Positions 44,775 through 53,801 of a DNA stretch of 64,000 bases are shown here, piece by piece. The notes beneath the pieces are model-generated. The model made no database searches and had not been told where the DNA came from. It worked only from the letters and a program-made list of their open reading frames with translations. The first letter of the stretch is position 1; each line of letters starts with the position of its first letter. Position numbers and translations under genes: made by a program. Source of the DNA: Martinezella tropici (GTDB lineage: Bacteria > Pseudomonadota > Alphaproteobacteria > Rhizobiales > Rhizobiaceae); the NCBI GenBank assembly GCA_000799755.1, contig JUHI01000016.1, positions 62,001 to 126,000 of the forward strand, given 5' to 3'.

Positions 44775-45421
44775 TGACGACGATTACAACGCAAGACCTG
44801 CAAGCGCTATTCGTGCGGATCGCCGAGGCGATAGCGCGCGAAAAGGACCGTCTTTGCGAGCTGGACGGCGTGATCGGCGATGCCGATCATGGCATAGCCA
44901 TGGAGCTTGGCTTTGCCGCCGCCGCCAAGGCGGTCTCGGAACTGGAGCCGGCGACCGCCGATCCGACGCTGGTCTTCAATACGGCGGCCAAATCCTTCCT
45001 CAATGCCGTGGGCGCCTCATCCGGACCGCTCTATGCGACAGCTCTCATGCGCGCGGGCGCGATCGCCAAAGGCAAGAGCTCGCTGAACGACGACGATATG
45101 GTCGAGATCTTTTCGGCCTTTGCCAAGGGCATTCAGGACCGAGGCAAGGCAGAGATCGGCGAGAAGACGATGGTCGATGCCTGGGCGCCGGCGGCTGCAG
45201 CCTGCCGTGCCGCCCGAGATCAAGGCTCGTCGCTTGCCGAATCCCTAGCCACCGGCCTCAAGGCCGGCGAGGCCGGCGCGGAGGCGACGAAAGACATGAT
45301 CGCGACGAAAGGGCGGTCGTCCCGTCTCGGCGAACGCGCCCTGGGGCACATCGACCCCGGCGCCGCATCGGCCGTCGTGGTGATCACCTGCCTCCGCGAT
45401 CACTTCATGCGATACGGCTGA
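44774..45421 (+). CDS. dhaL: Dihydroxyacetone kinase-type ATP-binding subunit DhaL
   Basis: ATP- or ADP-binding subunit partnering DhaK. It has 215 residues with the DhaL signature 'LDGVIGDADHGIAMELGFAA' (metal-binding Asp residues), 'GASSGPLYATALMRAG', 'EKTMVDAWAPAAAACRAA' and 'GRSSRLGERALGHIDPGAAS'. The intact GASSGPLY and GxxD motifs and the absence of a DhaM gene fit an ATP-using enzyme. ATG 44774 overlaps the dhaK stop, so a longer opening to 44741 is rejected. Confidence 0.92.
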   Translation: MTTITTQDLQALFVRIAEAIAREKDRLCELDGVIGDADHGIAMELGFAAAAKAVSELEPATADPTLVFNTAAKSFLNAVGASSGPLYATALMRAGAIAKGKSSLNDDDMVEIFSAFAKGIQDRGKAEIGEKTMVDAWAPAAAACRAARDQGSSLAESLATGLKAGEAGAEATKDMIATKGRSSRLGERALGHIDPGAASAVVVITCLRDHFMRYG

Positions 45422-45424
45422 TAA

Positions 45425-45442
45425 GCTCATCATACCAGTTGA
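45425..45442. promoter_or_regulatory. Candidate operator, site 3 (before the ABC importer)
   Basis: GCTCATCATACCAGTTGA, matching sites 1 and 2. It is also part of an inverted repeat CATCAT-N10-ATGATG extending to 45449, which fits binding of a dimer. It is 58-75 bp before the importer gene. Confidence 0.62.
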
Positions 45443-45499
45443 CATGATGACAACTATTTGTCAAAACCGCCCTCAGCTTTGCTCAGAGGAGGACGGGAG

Positions 45500-46753
45500 A
45501 TGGCTATCAACTCGAAATATGCGCGTTGGTTCGGCGCCGCTGCGATTGCTGCGGCTGCTTTTTCGGCAAGCAATGTTGCCGCGGAAGACCTGACGCTGTG
45601 GACGCTGAACTTCGACAATGGCGCTGCCAACGGCGCCCTGAAGAAGGTGGCGAAGGACTTCGAGGCCGCCAATCCCGGCACCCATGTCGAAATCGTCCAG
45701 CGCGGCGTCGATGAACACAAGACCGCCCTTCGCGTAGCCGCCGGCTCCAGCAAGGGTCCGGATATCTATTTCAGCTGGGCCGGCCTCGGTCTCGGCGGCG
45801 AATATGTGAAGGCAGGTCTCTCGCTGCCGCTCGACAAATATTACACAGAGTACAAGTGGAACGACGAGCTGCTTCCCTCTGCCGCCGCCTTTGCCGATCT
45901 TTATCCGGGCGGCAAGCATGGCGTTCCCTTCACCTTCAAGGGCGAAGCGATCTATTACAACAAGAAGCTCTTTCAGAAGGCCGGCATTACCCAGGAACCG
46001 AAGACCTACGAAGAGCTGCTGGCTGCAGCCGACAAGCTCAAGGCTGCGGGCATTCCGGCCTTCACCTTCGGCGGCTCGGTTAACTGGCATGTCATGCGTC
46101 TGATGGACGTTCTGCTCGAAACCAAATGCGGCGCCGACAAGCATGATGCGCTGATGGCGATGAAGACCGACTGGACGAAGGAGCCCTGCGCCACCGACGC
46201 CTTTGCCGAATTTGCCAAGTGGACGAAGGATTACACGCTGAAGCCCTTCATGGGTATCAGCAATCAGCAGTCCTATACGCTGTTCGTCGCCGGCCGCGCC
46301 GCGATGATGCTCGAAGGTGACTGGCTGGTCAGCCAGCTGAGCGGCAGCAAGGTCAACCTCGACGATTACGGCGTTATCCCGTTCCCGACGAATACGAACC
46401 GCCTTTATGGCTTTGCCGAATACAATTACGTCAGCACCAAGAGCAAGAATCCGGATCTCGCCGCCAAATTCCTCGACTACTTCCTGTCGACCAAGGTGCA
46501 ACAGGATCTCGTCGGCCAGATCAGCTCGATCTCGGTCAACAAGAACGTTCAGTATAAAGACCAGAAGCCGCTCGAGGCGAAATGGCTCGAGATCTTCAAG
46601 ACCTACAGCAAGGTCTACATGAATGGCGACCAGGCCTTCCCGCTTGACGTGACCACCGAATACTTCCGGGTGATCAACGACGTCGCCTCCGGCAATATCC
46701 AACCAGCCGACGCTGCCAAGCAGTTGCAGACCTTCATCTCCGGCCGCACCTGA
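45500..46753 (+). CDS. ABC sugar transporter, periplasmic binding protein
   Basis: Solute receptor of a carbohydrate ABC importer (family 1 type). It has 417 residues; a signal peptide with 'WFGAAAIAAAAFSASNVAAE' ends near residue 28. The mature part shows 'LTLWTLNFDNGAANGALKKV', 'GPDIYFSWAGLGLGGEYVKA' and 'GVPFTFKGEAIYYNKKLFQK', typical for UgpB/MalE-like receptors. AGGAGG lies seven bases before ATG 45500. It opens the importer operon and has an operator motif upstream shared with the apiose genes, so the ligand is probably an apiose-containing glycoside or apiose itself. Confidence 0.93.
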   Translation: MAINSKYARWFGAAAIAAAAFSASNVAAEDLTLWTLNFDNGAANGALKKVAKDFEAANPGTHVEIVQRGVDEHKTALRVAAGSSKGPDIYFSWAGLGLGGEYVKAGLSLPLDKYYTEYKWNDELLPSAAAFADLYPGGKHGVPFTFKGEAIYYNKKLFQKAGITQEPKTYEELLAAADKLKAAGIPAFTFGGSVNWHVMRLMDVLLETKCGADKHDALMAMKTDWTKEPCATDAFAEFAKWTKDYTLKPFMGISNQQSYTLFVAGRAAMMLEGDWLVSQLSGSKVNLDDYGVIPFPTNTNRLYGFAEYNYVSTKSKNPDLAAKFLDYFLSTKVQQDLVGQISSISVNKNVQYKDQKPLEAKWLEIFKTYSKVYMNGDQAFPLDVTTEYFRVINDVASGNIQPADAAKQLQTFISGRT

Positions 46754-46849
46754 TCGACCGAGGGAGGCCGCCACTCCGATTGCCAATCGCGGCGGACGGC
46801 TTCCCTCACCCTTATGCCCAAGCGCCAGCTGCCGCCGGGAGCAACCAGA

Positions 46850-47749
46850 ATGTCATTGCGCAATCGAACACATGATCCACGCGTCCAGGCAACGATCCTG
46901 CTTGCGCCGGCCATGCTGATCTACGCGATCTTCGCGCTTTATCCGATGCTGAACGTGGTGGTACTGAGCTTCCAGAAATGGAACGGCCTTGATCCGCAGC
47001 GCCCGTTCGTTGGTCTCGCGAACTACCAATATATCTTCACACAAGATCCGGTCTTCTGGGTCGCGTTCCGCAACACCGTGATCTGGACGATCATGTGCGT
47101 GATCTTTCCGCCCATGGTCGGACTGTTGCTGGCGCTTGGTCTCAATCAGAAGCTCTTTGCCCGCAACACCTTCCGCGCCATCTTCTATCTGCCTGTCATC
47201 ATCGCTCCGATCGCGGTCGCGACCATGTGGAAGTGGATGTACGATCCCTTCTTCGGGCTCTTCACCGAAATCCTGACGTCGATGGGCCTGCAGAACTGGA
47301 TTCAGGACTGGCTCGGCGACAAGGACATCGCACTTTATTCCGTCTTCGTCGCCTTTCTCTGGCAGTCTGTCGGCTTCTCCATGGTTCTCTTTCTCGCGGG
47401 CCTGCAGAACGTCTCGCAAACGCTGGTGGAAGCCGCCCGCATCGACGGTGCCGGACGCTGGAATATCTTCCGCTACGTCACGCTTCCCGCGTTGCGAACG
47501 ACGCTGACCATCGTGCTCGTGCTTTCGGTCATCTCCTCGTTGAAGGCCTTCGACATCGTCTACGGCCTGACCGGCGGCGGTCCGGCGCAGTCGACGCAGA
47601 TGCTGGCGCTCTGGGCCTTCACACAGGCCATGCAGATCTTCGATTTCGGCCGCGGTGCTGCGATCTCGGTTGTTCTGCTGCTCATCACCATCGTCGTCGT
47701 CATTCCCTACCTGCGCTGGACGCAAAAACATGAGGAGGCCGAGCAATGA
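46850..47749 (+). CDS. ABC sugar transporter permease (MalF/UgpA type)
   Basis: First membrane subunit of the importer. It has 299 residues from ATG 46850 (GGGAG eight bases upstream); ATG 46814, 12 codons earlier, lacks a ribosome site. Six membrane helices are visible and the ATPase-coupling EAA loop reads 'VEAARIDGAGRWNIFRYVTL' near 199-218. The stop overlaps the second permease by four bases. Confidence 0.92.
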   Translation: MSLRNRTHDPRVQATILLAPAMLIYAIFALYPMLNVVVLSFQKWNGLDPQRPFVGLANYQYIFTQDPVFWVAFRNTVIWTIMCVIFPPMVGLLLALGLNQKLFARNTFRAIFYLPVIIAPIAVATMWKWMYDPFFGLFTEILTSMGLQNWIQDWLGDKDIALYSVFVAFLWQSVGFSMVLFLAGLQNVSQTLVEAARIDGAGRWNIFRYVTLPALRTTLTIVLVLSVISSLKAFDIVYGLTGGGPAQSTQMLALWAFTQAMQIFDFGRGAAISVVLLLITIVVVIPYLRWTQKHEEAEQ

Positions 47750-48633
47750 CGGCAGCATCGGCCACATCCATATCCGACGGCTTTGAAACCGTCGCACCGG
47801 CCAAGCGCAAGCGAGACCCGGTCCTGATCGGCTTGTGGATCGCGCTCCTAGTCGTTGCGGCGATCTGGCTTGCCCCCTTTATCTTCATCGTCTTCACCTC
47901 GCTGAAGAACCAGGCGGACGTGACCTCGACAGGCGCCTTCATGCCGCCGCTCGATCCGGCCTTCGAGAACTACTCAAATGCTTGGGGCCGCGGCAATTTT
48001 GCAAGCGCCTTCCTGAACAGCGCCATCATCACCGTCATCAAGGTTCCGCTCGGGCTCATCCTCTCTGCGATGGCCGCCTATGCGCTCGCCAAGATCCGCC
48101 TGCGGTTCAGCAAGCTGCTGCTGCTTCTGGTCGTTTTCGGCACCATGATCCCGTTCCAGGTCATGCTGGCGCCGCTGTTCACGCTGGTCAATTCGCTCGG
48201 GCTCATCGACACCTATCCGGGCGTCATCCTCCCCTATATCGCCTTCGGCGTGCCCTATCAGGTGTTTATCCTGCATGGCTTCTTCAGAGGCATTCCAAAG
48301 GAGCTGTCGGAAGCCGCTCTGATCGATGGCGCCAGCCACTTCACCATCTTCCGCCGCATCTTCCTGCCGGTCTGCCTGCCGGTGCTCGCAGCCCTGCTGA
48401 TCCTGGATTTCGTGTCGACATGGAACGAATTCGCCATGGCACTCGTGCTGCTGCAGGATCAGCACATGTGGACGCTGCCGCTCGGGCTCATGTCCTTCCA
48501 GGGCCAGTTTTCCAATGATTACGGCCAATTGAATGCGGCTATCGTCATGACGGTCCTACCGGCCACCATCGTTTATCTGATCTTCCAGCGCTACTTCGTC
48601 TCCGGCCTCACCTCCGGCGCGGTCAAGGGCTGA
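47746..48633 (+). CDS. ABC sugar transporter permease (MalG/UgpE type)
   Basis: Second membrane subunit of the importer. It has 295 residues with six helices and the EAA loop 'SEAALIDGASHFTIFRRIFL' near 187-206; the region 'FGTMIPFQVMLAPLFTLVN' is typical of the MalG group. It is translationally coupled to the first permease by an ATGA overlap at 47746. Confidence 0.94.
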   Translation: MTAASATSISDGFETVAPAKRKRDPVLIGLWIALLVVAAIWLAPFIFIVFTSLKNQADVTSTGAFMPPLDPAFENYSNAWGRGNFASAFLNSAIITVIKVPLGLILSAMAAYALAKIRLRFSKLLLLLVVFGTMIPFQVMLAPLFTLVNSLGLIDTYPGVILPYIAFGVPYQVFILHGFFRGIPKELSEAALIDGASHFTIFRRIFLPVCLPVLAALLILDFVSTWNEFAMALVLLQDQHMWTLPLGLMSFQGQFSNDYGQLNAAIVMTVLPATIVYLIFQRYFVSGLTSGAVKG

Positions 48634-48671
48634 GCGGTCGAACCATCCATATATCTTCCGAGGAGAACATC

Positions 48672-50186
48672 ATGTCCAACGCGTCCGTCGAAAAATGGGG
48701 GATCTTCGAAGCGGCCTTCAATGGTCCTTCCCACGACAATCCCTATCTCGATGTGGCATTCGATGCCGTTTTCAGCCAGAACAGCCGCGAAGTCCGCGTG
48801 CCCGGTTTTTATGACGGCGACGGCGTCTACCGCGTTCGCTTCATGCCGGACAATGAAGGCGATTGGTCATTCCGGACACGCTCGAAGACATCGGAACTGG
48901 ATGGCAAGACCGGCTCTTTCGTTGCCACCAAGCCATCCAAGGGCAACCACGGCCCCGTGCATGTCCACAACAAGTTCCATTTCGCCCATGCCGACGGCAA
49001 GCCTTTCCTGTCGTTCGGCACGACCTGCTATGCCTGGACACACCAGCCACTCGAGATGCAGGCGCAGACGCTTGAGACACTGAAGAAGGCTCGCTTCAAC
49101 AAGATCCGCATGGGCGTCTTCCCGAAGGACTATCCTTACAACGTCAACGAGCCGCTCTATGCCTGCTTCGAAAAGGGCGTCGACGGCAAGCAAGACTTCG
49201 ATCGTCCGAACCCCATCCTCTTCCGCCATTTCGAGCGCCAGGTCGCAGCACTCTGCGATCTCGGCATCGAAGCCGACATCATCATGTTCCACCCCTACGA
49301 CCGCTGGGGCTATGCCGACATGTCCGCCGAACAGGATTTCCGCTACGTCGCCTATCTCGCAGCGCGCCTTGCCGCCTATCGCAATGTTTGGTGGGCGCTT
49401 GCCAACGAGTATGATTTCCTGCTCGATACCAAGCCGCTGCAGCAGTGGGACCGCTATTTCCACATTCTCGAAGAAAATGACCCCTACGGCCATCTGAAGT
49501 CGATCCATAACGGCGAGCCGACGATGAACTTCGATCATCGCAAGCCTTGGGTCACCCATACCTGCATTCAGAACTGGGACGTGAAGCGCACGCAGGAATG
49601 GCGCGAGGCCTATGGCAAACCTGTCGTCAACGACGAGCCCGAATATGAAGGCAACATCATCCAGTCGTGGGGCAACCTGACGGCTGAAGAGCTGGTGCAT
49701 CGCTTCTGGATCACAGTCACACGCGGCGGCTATGCCGGCCATGGCGAAACCTATTCGCATCCGGAAGATCTGATCTGGTGGGCGAAGGGCGGGGAATTGC
49801 GCGGCGAAGCCTGGAAGCGCATCGGCTTCCTGCGTGATCTCCTGGAACAGGATGTCGTCAACGGCCTCGAGCCCATGGCGTCCTTCGGCGAATGGCCCTG
49901 GACCCGCGTCTCCGGCGCACGCGACGGTGATGTCAGTTACATCTATCTCGGCGAACATCAGCCGGTCATCTGGTCCACCGGCCTGCCGAAGGACGGAACC
50001 GACTATGACGTCGACATCATCGACACATGGGCGATGACGATCACGCCGGCCAAGAAGGTCGAAGCGCCGATCCCGCATCCGACCCGCCACGGCGCGATCG
50101 TGCGCGGCGGTAAAGCCGATGCCGCCTTCGGCGTCGAATTGCCGGGCAAGCCGTACCAGGCGCTCCGCATCCGCAAGAAGCACTGA
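48672..50186 (+). CDS. Cytosolic GH140-like glycosidase (DUF5060-DUF4038-DUF5605), candidate apiosidase
   Basis: A 504-residue protein with three regions: an N-terminal DUF5060-like beta domain (1-90, 'EAAFNGPSHDNPYLDVAFDA'), a TIM barrel (about 100-390) and a C-terminal DUF5605-like beta domain ending 'KPYQALRIRKKH'. The barrel has the clan A pattern: acid/base Glu246 in 'WWALANEYDF' and nucleophile candidates Glu322/Glu324 in 'NDEPEYEG'. The family includes GH140 endo-apiosidases of rhamnogalacturonan-II breakdown. There is no signal peptide, so it works in the cytosol on an imported small apioside. It lies inside the importer operon, between permease and ATPase genes. Confidence 0.8.
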   Translation: MSNASVEKWGIFEAAFNGPSHDNPYLDVAFDAVFSQNSREVRVPGFYDGDGVYRVRFMPDNEGDWSFRTRSKTSELDGKTGSFVATKPSKGNHGPVHVHNKFHFAHADGKPFLSFGTTCYAWTHQPLEMQAQTLETLKKARFNKIRMGVFPKDYPYNVNEPLYACFEKGVDGKQDFDRPNPILFRHFERQVAALCDLGIEADIIMFHPYDRWGYADMSAEQDFRYVAYLAARLAAYRNVWWALANEYDFLLDTKPLQQWDRYFHILEENDPYGHLKSIHNGEPTMNFDHRKPWVTHTCIQNWDVKRTQEWREAYGKPVVNDEPEYEGNIIQSWGNLTAEELVHRFWITVTRGGYAGHGETYSHPEDLIWWAKGGELRGEAWKRIGFLRDLLEQDVVNGLEPMASFGEWPWTRVSGARDGDVSYIYLGEHQPVIWSTGLPKDGTDYDVDIIDTWAMTITPAKKVEAPIPHPTRHGAIVRGGKADAAFGVELPGKPYQALRIRKKH

Positions 50187-50209
50187 TCGATCGAGAAGGA
50201 AGGAATGTC

Positions 50210-51274
50210 ATGTCCGGATTGACCATCAAGAACGTCAGGAAGTCCTACGGCGCGGTAAACATCATTCATGGCGTCGATGTTGAAATCTCGGACGGCGAAT
50301 TCGTCATTCTCGTCGGTCCTTCGGGCTGCGGCAAGTCAACGCTCTTGCGCATGATCGCGGGGCTTGAGGATATCACCGGCGGGCAGATCTCGATCGGCGG
50401 CCGAGTCGTCAACGACCTGCCGCCGAAGGATCGCGACATTGCGATGGTCTTCCAGAATTATGCGCTCTACCCGCAGATGACGGTGGCACAGAATATGGGC
50501 TTTGCGCTGCAGCTTGCCGGCGCAAAGCGTGCGGAGATCGACGAGAAGGTCGGCGAAGCTGCGAAGATACTGGGCTTGCAGCCATTGCTGGAGCGCAAAC
50601 CCGCCCAGCTTTCCGGCGGCCAGCGCCAACGCGTCGCCATGGGCCGCGCCATCGTGCGCGACCCTAAGGTCTTCCTGTTCGACGAGCCCCTTTCCAACCT
50701 CGACGCCAAACTGCGCGTGAAGATGCGCGCCGAGATCAAGGCGCTACATCAGCGCCTGAAGACGACGATCGTCTACGTGACCCACGATCAGATCGAAGCC
50801 ATGACCATGGCTGACAAGATCGTCGTGCTGCAGGGCGGAAAGGTAGAGCAGGTCGGCTCGCCGCTCGAGCTCTATGATCGCCCGAGAAATGTCTTCGTCG
50901 CCGGTTTCCTCGGCTCTCCTGCCATGAACTTCCTCGAAGGCAAGATCACCGGGGGCGCCTCGCCGGAATTGATATTGCCAACCGGCACACGTATCGAACT
51001 TGCCAGCGCCCCGGCACAATCCGATGGCCGCGAAGTCGTTCTGGGCGTTCGTCCGGAAGATATTTCCTTTGCATCGGCAGGCGGCGTCAGCGCAAAGGTT
51101 ACGGTCGTCGAGCCAACGGGCTCGGAAACGCATGTCGCACTTGATCTGGAAGGCAGGGAATTGACGTGGGTGATGCGCGAACGGGCCGAACTCGCACCAG
51201 GCCAGGCGATCCGGATTTCCTTGAAAACTCCGAACCTGCATTTCTTCGACAAGGCGAGCCAGCAACGACTATAG
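50210..51274 (+). CDS. ABC sugar transporter ATPase (UgpC/MalK type)
   Basis: Energising subunit of the importer, 354 residues. Walker A is 'GPSGCGKST' near 37-45, signature 'LSGGQRQRVAMGRAIVR' near 134-150, Walker B 'KVFLFDEPLSNLDAKLR'. The C-terminal third is the OB-fold regulatory domain of MalK/UgpC proteins ('LGVRPEDISFASAGG'). It follows the glycosidase by 23 bp and closes the operon. Confidence 0.95.
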   Translation: MSGLTIKNVRKSYGAVNIIHGVDVEISDGEFVILVGPSGCGKSTLLRMIAGLEDITGGQISIGGRVVNDLPPKDRDIAMVFQNYALYPQMTVAQNMGFALQLAGAKRAEIDEKVGEAAKILGLQPLLERKPAQLSGGQRQRVAMGRAIVRDPKVFLFDEPLSNLDAKLRVKMRAEIKALHQRLKTTIVYVTHDQIEAMTMADKIVVLQGGKVEQVGSPLELYDRPRNVFVAGFLGSPAMNFLEGKITGGASPELILPTGTRIELASAPAQSDGREVVLGVRPEDISFASAGGVSAKVTVVEPTGSETHVALDLEGRELTWVMRERAELAPGQAIRISLKTPNLHFFDKASQQRL

Positions 51275-51303
51275 AAGACGGCTAAAGCGCCAGGCGCCTC
51301 CGA

Positions 51304-51666
51304 TCAGACGGCGGCGCGCTTTTGCGTGCCGCTCATGACGGAAAACACCCGCTTGACGAACGCCTCGCCATCGAACTGACGCGCAGCGCCCTCGGCCACA
51401 TGATCCGGGCGATCGAAGATGAAGGCTTCTAGATTGACGATCGGCAGGTTCAGCCGCGTGCGCACATCGCCGATCATCGCTGTGTGGGTGACGACAAGCT
51501 TGCAGCCATTTGGTTCGAACCACTGTTGAATGCCCGCTGCCGGTATGGCGGTCACCGACAATCCCTGCTCCGTCAGAACCGAGCCGATGCGGGACGCAAC
51601 CTGTTGATTATCGAGACAGATCAGCACATCGGCCTGCGATGGGGACGGGACATGGTTAGCCTGCAT
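51304..51666 (-). CDS. Conserved-looking small protein of unknown function
   Basis: A 120-residue cytosolic protein. Residues 10-60 look like half of an alpha/beta receiver-like fold ('ADVLICLDNQQVASRIGSVL', 'VTAIPAAGIQQWFEPNG', 'KLVVTHTAMIGDVRTRLNLP'), but the phosphoacceptor pattern of response regulators is not present. I use ATG 51666 with GAGAGG nearby; a TTG precedes it. It is convergent with the importer operon. No function is known to me. Confidence 0.55.
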   Translation of the reverse strand: MQANHVPSPSQADVLICLDNQQVASRIGSVLTEQGLSVTAIPAAGIQQWFEPNGCKLVVTHTAMIGDVRTRLNLPIVNLEAFIFDRPDHVAEGAARQFDGEAFVKRVFSVMSGTQKRAAV

Positions 51667-51908
51667 CAAGCGACCTCTCGTTCAAACATGACGGGAATAT
51701 ACCGATTCGGGCGTAACTGGGTGTTATTAGTTGTTACATTTTGTTTCAGAATCATGACGGCTTTGGCGGTTCCGCCAAGGCATAGCATCCTCACCTGATA
51801 GGGCTGGAACAAGGGACGCTGGAGGTCATGTCGCCTTCATCGCTTTTGCGAAATCGCGACTAAGGCTCCCATCTTTGCCGAGATGGAAGCCTATATGGCT
51901 ATAGCCCG

Positions 51909-52817
51909 CTAGACCGGCGCACGACGACGGCGGCTATGCCTGAGATCGATGGCCGTGTGCCAGACGATCGTCGCGAAGATGATCGCCCCGCCGATAAATG
52001 TGGCCACAGGCGGCACTTCCGAAAAGAACAGCCAAACCCAGAACGGCGTCAATACGATTTCCATCGAGCTGATCAACGCGGCATCGGCGGCCGGCATCTT
52101 TCTCGATCCGAAAAGGAAGAGGACGAAGGCCAGCGCGAAATTCGTCGCCCCGAAAGCCGCGAGCAGAAGCCAATTGTTGACGTCCACCGAACTCGCCGAG
52201 GCAAAGGGCACAAAGATCACGAATGTCACAAGTCCGCTGACGACGCTCGAGGGCAGGATCGGAATGCTGGGGTCAATCCGCGGGATGACGATGATGAGAG
52301 CGAAGCTGACGGTCATGCCAAGCGCCAGCAGATCGCCGATACCGGTGCCCCCGCCAATGGACGACGCGACTATGACGGCGACGCCGACCAGACATATAGC
52401 GCCGGCAATCAATGTCCGCTTTGCCACGCCTTCCTTCAGCAAGATCCAGCTCAGGAACGCGGCGATGAACGGAGCCGTCGCATAGATCATCGTGACGTTT
52501 GCGACAGTGGTCGTATAGAGCGCACCGATGAAGCACGCCTGACTGATGGTCTGGCAGGCAAGCATCGCCAGCCCGGCCGGATGAAAGACCGAGGCCCATT
52601 GCCGCCTTGAAAACCCACCTTCGAGGAAAAAGCTGGGGATCAGCAAGAACAGGCCGCCGAACAGCGACCGCCAAGCGATCGTCGTCCAGATGTCGGTGGT
52701 CAGAAGACGCGCGTAGATACCGCTGCAGCTCCATGCGAGCATGGCTGTAGCCACGAGTAGAACGCCCCTCTCATAATCGCTGGCAAAAGCGGAGCGGGTC
52801 GGAAACTGGAATGTCAT
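51909..52817 (-). CDS. EamA/DMT-family transporter
   Basis: A 302-residue membrane protein with ten predicted helices in two repeated EamA halves ('ARLLTTDIWTTIAWRSLFGG', 'YATAPFIAAFLSWILLKEGV' and 'ISSMEIVLTPFWVWLFFSEV'). Such proteins export small metabolites or amino acids. I choose ATG 52817 ('MTFQFPTRS'), because the frame open to 53141 lies within the LysR gene region. It is divergent from the LysR gene, which probably regulates it. Confidence 0.9.
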   Translation of the reverse strand: MTFQFPTRSAFASDYERGVLLVATAMLAWSCSGIYARLLTTDIWTTIAWRSLFGGLFLLIPSFFLEGGFSRRQWASVFHPAGLAMLACQTISQACFIGALYTTTVANVTMIYATAPFIAAFLSWILLKEGVAKRTLIAGAICLVGVAVIVASSIGGGTGIGDLLALGMTVSFALIIVIPRIDPSIPILPSSVVSGLVTFVIFVPFASASSVDVNNWLLLAAFGATNFALAFVLFLFGSRKMPAADAALISSMEIVLTPFWVWLFFSEVPPVATFIGGAIIFATIVWHTAIDLRHSRRRRAPV

Positions 52818-52922
52818 GTATGGACTCGAGGAAAGAAGGAACACCCCTTCTCTGCGCCGATATTTGACATCAGGCAAACGAATAGTAGAGATAATAGCTA
52901 TCAGAAATATTTGTGACCTCCC

Positions 52923-53801
52923 ATGCGCGACCCCATCGAAAGCGACCTGCTGCGGACCTTTCTCGTCATCACCGAGACATCCAATTTTTCCACGGCTGCC
53001 CACAGGATCGGCCGCACCCAATCGGCGGTGAGCGCGCAGATCAAGCGGCTGGAAGATTCGATCGGCGAAACGCTCTTCGAAAGAAGCGCACGAGGAGCCG
53101 TTCTCACTCGTGCCGGCATTCAGTTGCTTCCCTATGCCCAACGCGTGATCGAACTTTTGAACGAGGCGGCGGCGAACATTCGCACCAAGCCGCTCGACGG
53201 ACCGGTCCGGATCGGAATTCCGGAGGAATACAGCCAGACCGTGCTTCCGGCGGCGCTGTCAGCCTTTGCGATCAGACACCCGGCCGTCGAAGTGACCGTC
53301 TCCTGCGATTACACGGCGCACAACCTGGCTGCCCTGGAGAAAGACGAACTGGATCTGGCCGTCGTCTTCGACTGGAGCAACCAGAACAAGGGTGAGGTTC
53401 TGTGTGTCGATCCCACGGTCTGGGTGACGTCGCTGGTCCATCGCGTGCATGAGGCGGTGCCGCTGCCCATCGCTGTCTACCGCGACTCGACATGGTGCCG
53501 CGACTTCGCGCTCAAATCACTGGAGCAAATCGGGCGGCGGTACCGCATCGCCTTCATCGCCGACACGAGTTCCGGTTTGAAGAACGCCGTTTCCGCCGGA
53601 CTTGCCGTGACGACGCTGTCGCGCAGCAACATTCCTCATGGTTGCCGGGAGTTGACGAGCGACGATGGTTTCCCGCCGGTCGATTCCTCGCGCGTCGTGC
53701 TTCGCCGCAACCCCTATCATTCAAGCGAAGCGATCCGCGAACTGGCGGAAATGGTGCGCGAAGCCTTCCAGCCTATGTCGAGTCTCCTCCTGCAGCCGTG
53801 A
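52923..53801 (+). CDS. LysR-family transcriptional regulator
   Basis: A 292-residue regulator. The N-terminal winged helix 'DLLRTFLVITETSNFSTAAH' followed by 'RIGRTQSAVSAQIKRLEDSI' is standard LysR; the rest is the periplasmic-binding-protein-like effector domain ('GPVRIGIPEEYSQTVLPAAL'). It is divergent from the EamA gene across 105 bp and likely controls it. Its 3' end overlaps the convergent cdhR gene by 29 bp. Confidence 0.92.
   Translation: MRDPIESDLLRTFLVITETSNFSTAAHRIGRTQSAVSAQIKRLEDSIGETLFERSARGAVLTRAGIQLLPYAQRVIELLNEAAANIRTKPLDGPVRIGIPEEYSQTVLPAALSAFAIRHPAVEVTVSCDYTAHNLAALEKDELDLAVVFDWSNQNKGEVLCVDPTVWVTSLVHRVHEAVPLPIAVYRDSTWCRDFALKSLEQIGRRYRIAFIADTSSGLKNAVSAGLAVTTLSRSNIPHGCRELTSDDGFPPVDSSRVVLRRNPYHSSEAIRELAEMVREAFQPMSSLLLQP

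Noticed and set aside
45473..46786. 437-residue open frame on the minus strand
   Set aside because: Exactly antisense to the sugar-binding protein gene, which has a signal peptide and a perfect ribosome site.
48867..50183. 438-residue open frame on the minus strand
   Set aside because: Antisense to the GH140-like gene, whose catalytic motifs are in the other strand.
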